Shown: in pieces, positions 22,761-34,471 of the stretch
Layout: every line of letters starts with the position of its first letter
Position numbering within the stretch: the stretch's first letter is position 1
Source: Macquaria australasica
Taxonomy: Eukaryota; Chordata; Actinopteri; Centrarchiformes; Percichthyidae
Direction of reading: 5' to 3'
DNA length: 64,000 nucleotides
NCBI GenBank assembly: GCA_005408345.1
Contig: SEMN01000125.1
Coordinates: 992,001-1,056,000, forward strand
Translations under genes and position numbers: made by a program
The notes under the pieces: model-generated
Told to the model about the DNA's origin: nothing
Seen by the model: the letters and a program-made list of their open reading frames with translations, nothing else
The model's database searches: none

Positions 22761-23984
22761 ATTTATCAACATTTCTGTAAATGTGCCAATGTTAGCCAGC
22801 TGGCTAATTTTCAACTGCAGTCCTTTGGCGAGATGTTTTGAAACACCTGCCACTACTCATGACTCACCCATGCTTTCCATACGCAACTGCAAACCAAAGC
22901 ATCTATTTTCACGTCGAGCCCTTCATTGTGTATTTGGGCTGTGAGCTCTGTCAAAAACGTGTCTGAATGCAGAGCAGTACCGTGGCCAAGCGGATCCAGT
23001 GCAGACACTGACGAAGGACTCGCAGCTGTTGCTGCCAAGAGTCAAGCCTCACTCAGGTGGCTTGGCCTGAGAAAACAGAGCAGCGGTGAATTAAAGGCTA
23101 CAACCCAAATTTAAACCATCAGATTATTTCAGACAAGTAGGTATAAAACCCCAAAAGAAGTATAAGCCATGTTTCAACAAAATCTCCACAGGAAAACTAA
23201 CAAAGAAATTCATCCTTTTATCAGTGTTAGATTTGCATTGCTGGGGCTGGCCACTACAGCTACACTTATCACATCACTGAAACTTGGCTTCAAAGACGTG
23301 AACACTTCCTCCTCCATGAGGGATCCACAGATCTGCAGTAGCATTTATTACCCAAGAAGCAAATGTGCCTATAAACTAAAAAGTTTCACAACACAGCAGA
23401 GAAATGCAGGCACTAAAAAATAATATCCATCCCTGCTTTGAATCTCAAGTTGCACATGAGCTCCTCTTTTAATTTACCGGATACAATGGCTTGATTCTAT
23501 TTTCAGGAGCATCTACTGCTGAAATATTAAAAGTATAGACCTCTGTGGCAAAACTCAGGTATACAATGGCACTTTATGCCTCATTAGGAGGTGGAGAGAG
23601 GAATCCGTTCTACCCACTGACACTGCGGAGAATCACTTCAGTCCTGCTCCGGCCCACGCTTCCCTCGCTGAGTCCACTGAGACTGACGCGAGACAGAGTT
23701 TCTTCTTGTTTGGAGTTGCCAATGTGGGAAGTGAAATACATGCAATGGAAATGTGTTTGGGTTGTCCCATTTGTCCTACTTAACTGTTTTCCCCCGCAAC
23801 AGATAGTTTTTGCACTTAACGCCTTGCTGCTGTGCCAAACATACTATACTGAGCTTCACAAAGTCACACATAAAAGTGTTATTATGACAGACCACAGATG
23901 CCTTCCAGAAGATACAGAACTTCAGAAATTTAGCTCTGATAAACCCACTGTATGCTACCTGCCCAGCACCAAACAGACAAAGTT
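22761..23984. other. unique non-coding stretch holding a 155-codon chance ORF
   Basis: The plus ORF at 23545-24012 is one of the longest in the window. It has no recognisable domain, its start context is unremarkable, and its 3' end runs into the repeat at 23985. I treat it as chance. No other gene-like signal is seen. Confidence 0.4.
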
Positions 23985-24340
23985 ACCAAGTTGTGGTGGA
24001 GCATTTAGCTAAAGACCCAGATATTTTTCTCAGGAGTTGGTGCAAGTCCACCACAAAGCTAGAAGGAAGGTAAAGATTGTAAATATTGGCTGAACATTAG
24101 CATTCTTTACTCCAAAAGAATGCTAATGTTGCTCCATGTCCGATGGATGTGGAAGCAGGCAGCTGTTGGTTAACACATTATTTAGTTTCCAACATGTAAC
24201 TCCCCCTAAATCCACAAATTGTTATTTTTACATTTCAGAAGTTAAAATGAGGTAAATTGAGGTTTTGACTGGCTTTTTCACTTTGGACAGCGAGACGGCT
24301 AGCTGTTTCCCTTTACTTCCAGTTTTTATGCTAACTAGAC
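23985..24340. mobile_element. dispersed teleost repeat ('tggtggagcatttagc .. ttatgctaac')
   Basis: The sequence 'gtggtggagcatttagctaaagacccagatatttttctcaggagttggtg', later 'ggctagctgtttccctttacttcc' and 'tttatgctaactag', matches a dispersed fish repeat type that I recognise but cannot name. It is non-coding and contains the perfect hairpin at 24093-24130. Confidence 0.6.
24093..24130. repeat. perfect 16-bp hairpin, 6-nt loop
   Basis: aacattagcattcttt (24093-24108) and aaagaatgctaatgtt (24115-24130) are perfect reverse complements around the loop actcca. The stem has no mismatch, unusual for sequence inside an old repeat. It is shorter than a typical miRNA precursor stem. Confidence 0.95.
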
Positions 24341-25772
24341 TAAACACATCCAAACACACATCTTGTGTAGGTGTGATGGTGGTGGCTGGGCTAAAAATAT
24401 TAATTGAACAGCGCTGACTGTTGAAGTGCTGAGGAGTGGACAGCACTGGGAAGCACCAACTTTCAAATTATCTTTATTTAAGTAAAGAAATGTGATTAAG
24501 TCAGCCAGCTGGTGGGTTTATCTCTGTGATCCCCACCCACTGAGCCAATCTCCATCAAAAAGATCTAACAGTTGGGCATAAAGGATGTTATACAGCAGTT
24601 CAGAAATGGGGTTTCAAATGTCTTTATGCATATACTGCAAACAGACAAACATTTGAATTCCTATAACAGGGTCTCTTTGAGGTCATATACATAAATACAG
24701 ACAACATGATTACTTATTGGACTGTCTACTAAATCTTTGGTAATGCAACCAATCTCTCCTCATGCCTGATACCACTGCAAAGTTATTACTTAGTCTGTTG
24801 AAGGGTAAAAAGCCAACATTATATAAAAATCACAAAGATTAAACATAAAACTACAAAAGACAAAGCCAATCGGTCTTTGTGTTTTGATAGGAACCATATA
24901 GTGTGTAACCTGTATGTGAGTTTTGCACAGTCCCGCCTCTTCCTGCATGTACAGTGGATTCTTTGATTGCACACAAAGCTGTCTCAGATTAGGCAGGGAT
25001 TAGAGCTGTGCTGCCCACGCGGACTGGGCCAGCTGGGGTGTAATGTGAGACCTGAGAGACTGGCAAGCTCAAAGGGTTTCAGTGACAAACAGATGGAGAA
25101 TGGGGAGCAGGCTGATATCAAATTCCTACACATCCAGCTCTGGAATGGAAGTAAAGGGTTGTTTCTTCAACCAGCCCACATCACTGATCAAACTGCTACT
25201 TCAAATCTGCAGAGACTCTGGAGACTCTATCAGGCATGGTTAATGTAGATAAAGATCATTCACTCTTTAATAAGATAATTACAATAGAAAAAACAATACA
25301 ATTTAGTCTAATTTCCCCTGAGTGCATCAATGCATTAACATACAAATATTAAGAATTAGTGCTTAATATCATAATGAAGCATCTAAATAGAAAAAAAGCT
25401 CCTGTGCTCCAACCTAATGGCTTTGGCATAAAAAAAACCAGGATAAATATGCAGCCATACTGTCAACAAATTGTAATGCATCGATTAAATACACATCGGT
25501 GCCATTAAGGATGTTATTAGAAGCTTCAGGTGTTGTCTAGACATGATGAATTCACGTTAAAAACTGTTTCTCTGTCAGTGATGTTAAAAAATTGTAACAA
25601 CAAAATTTCATAAACCTTCTTGAACAAAATAAATAAAATTCCAACAAGGCTTAAGAGAATTCCATATGAGCATTAAGAAGTTATGTGTAGTTACCCACAT
25701 GTTATCTCACACAGAAAAATGATCCAACTGAGTTTCAAACAATGCAGTACAAATGTGGTGTCTCAACAAGTC
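24341..25772. other. unique non-coding stretch
   Basis: No gene or clear repeat is seen. ORFs of up to 93 codons (24967-25248) have no domain and no splice context. Confidence 0.4.
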
Positions 25773-26326
25773 TGTTAATGTCATGTTTAGTGTTATGTTA
25801 GTTTCATGTCAAGTTCACTCACGTCTAGTCTCGTTCTGCACTTCCTGTTTTATTTTGTATTCACCTTTCCTTTTGTTTCAGGTCGGACTTCCTCCCTTTG
25901 TGTTATCCCGCCGTTTGTAATTGTCTGCCCCGCCCCTGATTGGATTCACCTGTGTTCCCTTTCCTCCTGTGTGTGTGGGTATATATAGTCCTTGTTTCCC
26001 TTTGTCCTGTGCCAGTTCGTCTTGTCCTGTATACACGTCATGTCGACCCAAGCGATCTAGCGTTCTCGCAGATTCAGGTTATTCTTTGCTGTGTATTTTC
26101 ATGTTTTGTTTGGTACTTTGTGATGGATCCTCCTACGAGCGTTTTTGGTTGAAGTTTTTTGTAGTTCCTCCTCGGGAGTGATTTTGAGTTACACTGTGTT
26201 TTTCATCCTCTGTAAAGAGCGCTTTTTGTTTGTACTTTTCCTCAAGTAAAGTTCCTTTCTACTCTAAATGTTCTGGTGAAGAGTTGTGCTTTTGAGTCCG
26301 CCATCTTGTGTCGTAGTTCGTAACAA
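25773..26326 (+). mobile_element. solo LTR, gypsy-like
   Basis: The element starts tgttaatgtcatg and ends gttcgtaaca, giving inverted ends TGTTA..TAACA. A TATA box (gtatatatag, near 25979-25988) lies where U3 meets R, and a T-rich region with a weak polyadenylation-like 'aagtaaag' follows near 26246. No internal coding region is present. A clean target duplication is not visible (left flank aagtc, right flank acaaa), so the borders are approximate. The three plus ORFs of 60 to 86 codons are LTR sequence. Confidence 0.65.
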
Positions 26327-26336
26327 CAAAGACTTT

Positions 26337-26450
26337 ACAAAGAAAAAAAAAGAGCACAAATATCGGATTGGAGCTCAGTATTTGCCAATATCCTGATCTC
26401 AGGTACTGGAATCAGTATCAGGAGATAAAATGTGGGATTAGTGCATGTGC
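26337..26450 (-). mobile_element. fragment of TAGGGATGCACCGAT-family MITE
   Basis: The words 'atcggattggagctcagtatttgccaatatcctgatctcaggtactggaatcagtatcagg' and the end 'attagtgcatg' match the interior and one end of the hAT-like MITE seen at 47046. It lies 10 bp from the 3' end of the solo LTR. Confidence 0.5.
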
Positions 26451-28008
26451 TGCATAAATTGTTGTATTATTAATACACTAACCTTACTTACAATCACTGA
26501 GTTTTTGTTGACAGAGACCTCACAATTGATAGAGGGGAACAAATTCCCACTGGAAATTATGAAAATCAAAAGTGAGATTAATTTTTTTCAATCTGTGTCT
26601 TTGAAGCAAAATGTATTTACCATTCCACGACATGCTAGGCCCACTGTCCTCATACAAGGCTTTTTAAGTTTCTCATTATTTATTGTTACTACTGGCTTTT
26701 CATTTAAACGCCTTTGTGACATAAAGGCAAAGACCTAGCCAAGATTTACTAATTCCTGGCAGTGAATGTTGTCACGCATACACATGTCTTCCCTAAGTCA
26801 AGAACAGAGTCCTGATGTACTGATACTGCTTCTCTCCTACCTTCTGAGGCCGAGGCCCTTACAGAAACCCACACTTCCCCAACAGGCGCTCAGCATCTCC
26901 GCTCCTCTCCAATTCAGCCAAAATCACCAGCGGTGAATCCTTTGAAGTCAGTAGCCTTCGAATGGAAAGGTGCTCTAGGCTACAGTCCGTCCATCTGCAC
27001 TGTACCGTTTGACTCTAATGAACCCACATCCAGCAAGATTTTAGGAGCAATTTTATGGGATGGTAGAGATATCTTCGCATCTTGCTGTAATTCAAACTGC
27101 TCGTGTTCACAGCTTCATTTCTATCCTCTCAGCCCTGATCCTCCTCATTCCTGCCACAGCACACACTACATTTGATGAAACCAACATTTAAAAAAAAAAA
27201 AACACACAGATTACACTCACCACCAGCAGCTTTCTGGGCTGGATTTAGCCACCAAACCTTCAGTGAACTCTCTATGGTAGACAGAGAAAACAACTTTGCT
27301 TGTTTTTATTTCATCTCACTTCTCACGAATTAGGTAGATTGAGACAAGGACAAATCTAGAATTATAAGAAGGGTGACAATTGGAGTCAGTGTCCCATCTG
27401 AGAATGTGAAATGAGCTTGAAAGGTTGGACATCATACTAATTTACCATCCTGGCCAAGCAGAATATATTGTAGATAAATTGAGTTAATCTGGCACAGGGA
27501 CATTAGAAAAATGTCATCAACGTATTTTATATTGGGTTTGCATTTTTACCCTATAGGCCTCATGAAAAATGGATGGTATTTAGGCTCAAACAAACAAGGC
27601 TGTGGCTAAAAAAATGTTGACAATCTAGAGATGCAAGCTTTTCATCCAACAACAACGACAACAATATGATACCATGAAACTACAATGCCTTTCTGGGTAA
27701 GCGAAAATGAAAGTTCAGCCTTAGTTTCTGCAGAAAGCTGCTAAACTATCCACACTGTGACACTAACATAAATCTTCATTGTGTAAATTCACAATCCGAT
27801 AATACGCTGATAAATATCTTCTGATATGGTTATCAATGTCAGATGTTGATCACATTTTTGATATCAGTGTATATTTCACATCTAAATGTTGAACTTCCAC
27901 TGTTATGCATTACATCAGACAAAACTCTTCAAACATGTGAAACATGATAGTAAAATTTGCTCAAAATTATTACTTTGGACAAAACAATTGTTTAAATGAT
28001 AACATGAT
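26451..28008. other. unique non-coding stretch with one enhancer-like block
   Basis: At 26830-27170 lies a repeat-free block of mixed composition with words such as 'attttaggagcaattttatggg' and 'cttgctgtaattcaaactgctcg' that resembles conserved non-coding DNA; this is inference only. The plus ORF at 26933-27175 has no domain. The rest is AT-rich and featureless. Confidence 0.35.
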
Positions 28009-28285
28009 TGGAGCTACAACTAACACTCTTTTTCCTTATTGATTGGTCTTTCAATTTCTTTGATTAATTAATAAATGTAGTCTAAAACGAAAAAAGAAAA
28101 TTGTGAAAAGTGAAAAATAAAATCACTCATTCCCAGAGCCCAAGATGACTTCTTCAATTTGCTTGTTTTGTCTCACTCACAGTCCAAAATATATTCAATT
28201 CACAATTATATAAAAACTGAAAAAAGCAGCAAATTCTTCACATTTTAGAACATGGAAACAGTAAATTTTCATCACTAAAAACAAT
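28009..28285 (-). mobile_element. decayed MITE, TAGGGCTGCAACTAACG family (copy 2)
   Basis: It starts ggagctacaactaacac, then 'agcccaagatgacttcttcaatttgcttgttttgtc' and 'cagcaaattcttcacattttagaa'. These are the same landmarks, in the same order, as copies at 34472, 57120 and 61430, and the reverse complement of those at 36215 and 62760. The right terminus is lost. Confidence 0.65.
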
Positions 28286-28539
28286 ATGATAATATCCTCC
28301 AGTTATGAATCCAATAAAAGACAAACTAGGACAAATTAAGACAAATGAATTGTTACCTTTCGATGCATTACAACACACCACTCTGAGCTTTCTGTCTTGT
28401 CTGCACAGTATGTAAGATCTTCTTCTATTTTGTTCTGGTTTGTCAACTTTTGTTTTCCTGCTCACATACCAGGATCACTGCTTTTCTGAGGTTTCCGACT
28501 TCTGTAATGAAAACTGACAGTTAACCCACCATCCTTTTA

Positions 28540-28830
28540 CCACATCACCACTGTCACAGACAAACCGCAATGTCAAAGAAACCACAGCCATGTCAGCGCT
28601 CTCTCTTTAGTGCAGTCCTATCCAAATCTGCTGCTGTGACAGCCCGGCACTTTGTGACATAAGGGCGCCCTCCCTGAGAATGACTTGTAGGGAATTCATT
28701 TTGTCAAAGTGTCAGTCGCATCAAACATCCAGCCGCAGCAGCGTGTCAACACTCAGCAGGAGAGGACGGCTATGGAGACTGAATGACAGAACCTCCTGGA
28801 GACTCCCAAGATAAGATGCTTGGTCAGATG
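28540..28830. promoter_or_regulatory. candidate cis-regulatory block
   Basis: Repeat-free, balanced-composition sequence containing the palindrome gggcgccc (28664-28671). No ORF runs through it. It resembles conserved non-coding DNA by texture, but no transcription or conservation evidence is available. Confidence 0.2.
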
Positions 28831-29711
28831 CTTGTACCGCACTGTGCCCTTTTCTTTCCTGTGTAATTCTGTTTTAATGTGAGAAAATACATTCAAGCGT
28901 GTGCGTACCAGGGTGCTAAAATAAATTTTGGACACATTTAATCAGATTTTTGGTTAATTTTAGCATCTAACATTTGTTTTATCTTCTTTTCTGGTACTGG
29001 AAGCTGGAGGCAGGGCCATTTCCCCCTTACTTTGTCCAAAAATAATCTACGCTCCAACCCTCAATTGTCTTATTTTCAGTTTATGCTGGTTGGTAATGTG
29101 AAGTTGGCACACTCTCTAATGCCTGGCTGCATGGTGCCAGCATTTATACTGCTTCAGGCTATGTATTCAGTTGTTTTATTGTTAAAAACTATGCCATTAT
29201 TTCTTGCCCAGAACACACTGGGTAAGAATATCTCAGTCAAATGCTCCCATGAATCACCTACTGTAATAAAGATCAGTTTAGGAAAAATGTGAAGAGGCTG
29301 AAAAGAATTAATCAAATTTAATTTCACAACATATTTTACAAAACCGTTAGGGACATTTTCTTCCTAACTGTCAATTAAGTTTTTTGCCTCTGGACATATA
29401 CAGTAGTCTCTTTGCTACTCACTCTACAGTTATTACCTAACACACTCTCCTCACAGTTATTTCTGCTTTGCCTTTACATGATATTTAACACTAAAAGCTC
29501 ATCTATATTCCTTCACCAGCTAGGAATCCTTTTACACAAATGATGACAGCGTACTATAACAGATTTTTCTTCTTGCTGAGTTTCACTTCTCACACACATT
29601 ATTCAGTCCACGTTTGGAGATCAGCAGGTGATCACACACACACTGCGCCATCTAAATATTTAAGAGAGGTTAAGGTGGCTCTTAAGTTAAACCGAAATCA
29701 ATGATTGTGTC
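28831..29711. other. unique non-coding stretch
   Basis: No gene or clear repeat is seen. The plus ORF at 29032-29292 (86 codons) has a hydrophobic but unrecognised translation. Confidence 0.4.
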
Positions 29712-29808
29712 TATGTATGTATGTATGTATGTATGTATAGGTGTAGGAGCAAGCGTGGTAGAGCACTTTGTTTGTGTGTGTGTGTGTGTGTGTGTGAGTG
29801 AGTGTGTG
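29712..29808. repeat. (TATG)n then (GT)n microsatellites
   Basis: Seven TATG units (29712-29739) are followed after 33 bp by a GT tract (29773-29808) with GA interruptions at its end. Confidence 0.95.
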
Positions 29809-29921
29809 AAGGGATGAGGCAAAGGCTTTCAGACAATCTGCTCCATTCACCCCCTACTGGGCCACCAGCCCAAAGCCATTTACATCTCTAAGACATGTGT
29901 GAAGCTGGCAGCCCTGCACGC

Positions 29922-29946
29922 GCACACACACACACACACACACACA
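29922..29946. repeat. (CA)n microsatellite
   Basis: About 12 CA units follow a short CG/CA start. The minus ORF at 29880-30071 reads Cys-Val repeats from it and is not a gene. Confidence 0.95.
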
Positions 29947-30007
29947 GTACAGTATATACAAAGTAAAATCCTCACATGCCAGTGCTCACACAGGTACACA
30001 CCCCTGT

Positions 30008-30125
30008 GCTGTCTGAGTAGCTCAGCACACACAGTGTTGTAAGTTTGAATCTGTGTCATGACCTTTGTCACATGTCACGCTCCCGTCACTCTCTTGTATC
30101 TCTTCTGGTTCTATCCAATGAATAC
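30008..30125 (+). mobile_element. tRNA-derived SINE, family A copy 3
   Basis: The A-box region tagctcagcac (30018-30028) and B box agtttgaatct (30042-30052) are followed by 'catgacctttgtcacatgtcacgctcccgtcactctc' and 'ctatccaatgaata', the body order of family A. The A box is degraded at its end, and the AAAGGC tail is lost. Confidence 0.65.
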
Positions 30126-30272
30126 GTTCTGTAAACTCTTGCGAAATCATCTCTGAAATAATATCCCAACGAATAATTTCTTGCACTTCATCAAAATTTC
30201 ACATATGTTCAGCCTATCATCAATAGGTCGAACACAGAAGGCTGGCCCACTCAGAAAACATGACAAATTGAA

Positions 30273-30309
30273 CCCCCCCCCCCCCCACACACACACACAC
30301 ACACACACA
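30273..30309. repeat. poly-C (14) joined to (AC)n
   Basis: An uninterrupted run of 14 C is followed directly by about 11 AC units. Confidence 0.97.
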
Positions 30310-32644
30310 AATACAATCATTACTCTGAGGCAAACACACGCAGGACTGCATTAAGCTTTCACGCTCACCTCAAGCCTCCGCGGTTGACTGATGCTGCTGG
30401 CTTATGCTGGATTAGTAGACCAAACAACGGAGTCTGGCTAAGGACTTCCTCAAACAGTGAATGGACACCTTGTCATTTGAATGTAAACACATTGGATTAA
30501 GCAGAGGAATGGGGGCGGAGTCTGGCAGCGTCAATGACGCGACTGTTGGCAGGTGAGGGAATCATTAACTAGAGCGGCCTCGCCAAGGGATCTCTGAACT
30601 TTTACCGAGTTCATAGAACGAGCTTCATTATACAGCCAGTGCTTCTATCTCTCTAATGTAATGTATTATTTTTATTTTTAGCCTCTATTAATAAAAAAGC
30701 AGTTTGAATTACATGAGCAGTGGTTTGACAGTTTAGAGAGAGGCTCATAAATAAAACAGTTCGAACAGTTTATAATTTATTGGAGTGACAAGTGCAATAT
30801 TGAAGCCTTATCGCTTCTTCCTGCAAGAAAAATAAAGATTTAATTTCAGTGCTGTCCGCTTTCTTGTATCCTATAAAATGTTACCATAACACCTTAACTG
30901 TGAACTAAAAAGCATTTCCCCTGTTTTGTCAGTGAGATGTAGGTGTTAACTTTAATGTTTCACTCAGCAGTCAGTCTTCCAATATGGAGGCATGTGCAGG
31001 TGAACAGAAAATCCCTCAGAGGACTGTAAATCCAAAAAGAGGATTAAAAATCAAGATGAGAAGATGGGAAACAGGGCACAAATTACATTAAAGCAACAAA
31101 GAGGACACGGATTAAATAAACACAGAAAAAGAAGAGAAATAAAACTGTTAGTAAATAGATAATCTCCAGCCGCTATCCAGTTCGTTTCTACTGCATCATA
31201 AGCATGTCAAACATTGCATTTATGCAGCAAAATGTAAAATCTGACTTGAATCCATGAGTTGATTGGGCTACAGGTGGAAAATTCACAGTGTGAGTCAGAG
31301 TACTTGACCATAAGAGACTAGAGTGGGAGTGAATAGCGATGGTTAGTTTGTTTTGGAGCTCAGGGCTATTTCCTGGATTCCCATGTACTCTCTCTCTCTG
31401 CTGGCTGATCTGACAGGTCATTGACCTGCCCAGTGGTCTGAGGTATGACTCACTCATCAGCTAAATCCCTCTGCCCTCGGTGCAGACCACCCCTACCGCT
31501 CCTCCTGCTGCTGCACCAACAGCAAATTCACATGAACTATGTGCACAGCATGGATAGATAAAGACAACAGATATACAACTACTCTTATAATGCATGTGCA
31601 CTAGCGCAGAAGCACAGTTAGTATGTTATATGTTTATCATTTATCATGCTATTCATTTTTAAACTATGTCCTCATTATGCTCAACCACATAGGGATTTCA
31701 TAAATAACTAGTAATGGTGAATCAGTATTCTGGTGGTTAAGCTCAAGCAGCCTTTAGAGGTTAGAGACTATTACAGTATCTGACAGAAAAAGAGGCGTAG
31801 GCAGGGGTCTGTTCTCCCCTCAGGGAATGAGGATTGATGGTGTTCATTTGAGAGTGGGTCACATCTGAAACCTTGTGATAAATGTAATGATGTCATTACT
31901 GCTGCGGGAGGGGGAACCAGGGACATAATGGAAGAGGACCAGTAAAATCTTATGTAATCTGTTTTAGTCTTTTTAAGCAAGCGAAAACAGGTTATGACCA
32001 TTTGTTGAAATCCAGTATGGCTAATAAGCTCAACAGCCTTACTGTAGGAGTGTCTTTTTTAGGTAACATGAGAACAGCTTGAAAGCAGCACTACTGTCTG
32101 CCACTATTGTCACACTGACCAATAAATCTCCCTATTCGCTAACTTCTATTATTCTGTACAGGTACAACCAGTTTCCTGGTTCTGCAGGCGCCAAAAAATA
32201 TTCCTGACAAACCAGTTTGGCCACAACCTCTGCTTTGGAAAAGGCTAAAAACACCATGGCTTAATTTACAGTGAACAAGGATGCATTAAATCAGAGTCAC
32301 TGGATCAACAACTGTCCCTAATGGCAATAAAAAATTTCAAAACAGCGGGCCAAGCATTGACCCCTGAGGGACTCCAAAGATTAAAGTGATCGCAATCACT
32401 TGCAAAAAGCAAGTGACTCAAACAAGTTACCGAAACTGCCTGGAAAGCAAAAGCAGAGTTTTTGGTACACGTTGGGGTTGTGATAGCGTACCTGCAGGGT
32501 GCATGGTAGAAGGGATATCCGGGGTGAGGTATGTGATTGCAGTATCCAGATTGATTCCACATGGTGCTTCTCTTGTTCCACGTGAAGACAGTTCACAAGT
32601 ACCGCCGCTGTTTCTTTCTGTTTCTTTCTGTTTTCTATTTGTAG
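30310..32644. other. unique non-coding stretch
   Basis: No gene or clear repeat is seen. At 30368 the minus strand has a donor-like gag|gtgagc next to a short GC-rich segment, but no acceptor or frame supports an exon. The two overlapping minus ORFs at 32305-32662 have no domain. Confidence 0.4.
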
Positions 32645-32777
32645 TCCTGTGGAATCAGACACGGGCTGCTTGGAGTCACATTAATCAGCGTCTCTTCTCT
32701 TGGCTCTTGAGTGGCTCCATGGGGAGAAAACGAGAGGTGGTGGTGGGTTTGAGAGCAGGGATTACTGAGAGGATGAG
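32645..32777 (+). other. orphan exon-like segment (low confidence)
   Basis: A strong 3' splice-site pattern (T/C-rich 32607-32640 ending in ttgtag at 32639-32644) precedes 133 bp that is open in one frame (44 codons, beginning LWNQTRAAW). A donor-like gatgag|gtgaga follows at 32778. The predicted peptide matches no family I know, and no adjoining exon is visible. It could be an exon of a long non-coding RNA or a chance pair of sites. The ORF continues upstream of the acceptor without interruption, which weakens the coding reading. Confidence 0.18.
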
Positions 32778-33454
32778 GTGAGAAAAGGAGTTGAGCCCAA
32801 ACAGAGAAGAGATGATGTCAGTTGAGTCAGGTCTGGTGTGGTTTACACACCTGGAAATGAAGTCTGCTCCTGCCACCCCCCCTCCTCGACAACGCTACAA
32901 CTACTCAGCAGAGTCTCAGACAACTGCTCCAGGTGAAGTCTGACATCACAGGTTACTCTTTTAATCCTGCCTCAAGCCAGTCATTTTCCCTCCTGTCTCA
33001 GGTGTAATCAGGTACAGCAGATGTCTTTGAGGTTAACCTTGCTGAGCTGTATCTTTTGCCTGTTAAATCATGCGTAATACGTGTCTCCACCTTACATCTC
33101 AAAGATTTGGCTCGCGCTTCCAGGGTTTTCGACCTCTCGGGTGCAGATCTACATCAGACAGTGTTCAAGATAAGCAGCAGATTTCAGAAACCTCCATTAC
33201 TCCAGCAATCCCTGATGCCAAAAAGGAGCTGTTTGTGTCTTTTACACGTGCAGTACATTCTCTCCAAAGTTCATCCATCTCTTCTTGACATGAACAGGTT
33301 AAAATCCATAGCCCCCGCGTCCCTCCACCATATCTAGTTTGTCTCTGAGGTAGCCGGCTCCGGCACAAGGGCTTATTTCCCCAATCACAGGCTTCCCACC
33401 AGCTCTCCAGCCTCACAAAACAGCGGTGAACAGAGCTGAATGACTGAGCATACT

Positions 33455-33460
<6 letters not shown>
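32778..33460. other. non-coding stretch
   Basis: No gene is recognised. The plus ORFs at 33056-33337 lack domains. Confidence 0.35.
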
Positions 33461-33516
<56 letters not shown>

Positions 33517-33641
33517 GGAGGTGGCAGAGAGAGGGAGAGTGAATGTATCAGGAGTAAAAGAGCGAGGAAGAGGTAAACAGAGCGGAGCTGCATTCCTTTT
33601 CCCACCTCATGCTCGTCTGGCAGGATACACACCACTGAGAG

Positions 33642-33676
<35 letters not shown>

Positions 33677-33716
33677 CAATGTGTGTGTATGTGTGTGAGT
33701 GTGAGAGAGAGAGAGG
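33461..33716. repeat. three (GA)n purine tracts within 256 bp
   Basis: GA tracts lie at 33461-33513 (about 26 units), 33645-33674 and 33690-33716, with the last joined to a GT tract at 33681. Such mirror-symmetric purine tracts can form triplex DNA. The 237-codon minus ORF at 33165-33878, the longest in the window, is built on the CT complement (Leu-Ser repeats) and is not a gene. Confidence 0.95.
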
Positions 33717-33804
33717 TAGGACGAGAGACAAAGCGAAAGAGAGGAAATAGGGAGAGTCTGTGATGGTGTTAACATGCACACAAAAAATGTGATTACAATG
33801 TAAT

Positions 33805-34020
33805 TTAAAGGGGTATTTCACCGCTGGAAAGATGCTCTTTTCATAAAACTGGGCTGTCAATGTAGTAGAAAGACGCAAATATTTTTGAAATTGTTGCTAC
33901 ATGACCAGAGAAAACAGAGAAAAAGGGCTGTGGTATTCCCTTTTGCTCAAAAAGTAGAAAACCTACAACAACCAGAATGCACTGGGCCCATTGCCTGAAG
34001 TGTAAACTTCCCCAGCTCCT
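33805..34020 (+). mobile_element. 5' part of a TTAA-flanked Kolobok-like repeat
   Basis: The sequence starts TTAA (33805-33808) then aggggtatttcaccgctgg, followed by 'tcataaaactgggctgtcaatgtagtagaaagacgcaaatattttt', a dispersed teleost repeat type that I recognise. The partner end was not located, so this is a 5' fragment. Confidence 0.5.
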
Positions 34021-34067
34021 ACAAACAGCCGATCAGAGCTACTGAACATAAAATAGTTTTTTACATT

Positions 34068-34265
34068 TAACAAAAGAAGCCAAAGTTCTCAGTTGTTAAA
34101 CTATGTCTTAACACCAGCAGCTGCACAATAACGTTATGAATTATGAAAGTAACCACACATTCGATGCCAGTTTTCAGTACTTAAAAGTTTTCATTAATCT
34201 GTACCACAGAAATACAGTATTTTGGTCCGTACCAAGAAAGTATTGAGGTTCAGGACTCAGCCTTA
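34068..34265 (+). mobile_element. partial relative of the 3796-4739 MITE
   Basis: It shares tttaacaaaagaag and 'caaagttctcagttgttaaactatg' (compare 3922-3960), then 'ttttcagtacttaaaagtttt' and 'tattgaggttcaggactcagcc' (compare 4655-4735). The intervening interior of the longer copy is missing, as in an internally deleted copy. Confidence 0.55.
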
Positions 34266-34471
34266 CATGTGACATGTACACATGCAACCTGAACTAATAA
34301 AAGAAAATAGGGCTTGGTGATAACTCAGTGTTGCTGTTCATTGTCTTTTAATAGAATCATATTTGATGATATGATTACATCATGTTATCGTTTTACAAAA
34401 CTCAAAATTAACAATTCCATGAAATGTCTGTTTTATATTTGTCAAGAGTTTTGTCTGACGTAATTCATACC

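Noticed and set aside
23545..24012. 155-codon plus-strand ORF
   Set aside because: No domain, no splice or promoter context, and it runs into a dispersed repeat at its 3' end; a chance ORF of this length is expected in 64 kb over six frames.
29712..30309. Regularly spaced simple repeats resembling an array
   Set aside because: They are unrelated TATG, GT, CA and C/AC microsatellites with a SINE between; not CRISPR or satellite DNA.
30350..30420. Minus-strand exon ending at gag|gtgagc
   Set aside because: Only the donor looks good; the upstream acceptor and frame are weak.
33165..33878. 237-codon minus-strand ORF, longest in the window
   Set aside because: It is read across GA/CT and GT/CA tracts, giving Leu-Ser and Thr-His repeats; no domain, and composition explains its length.
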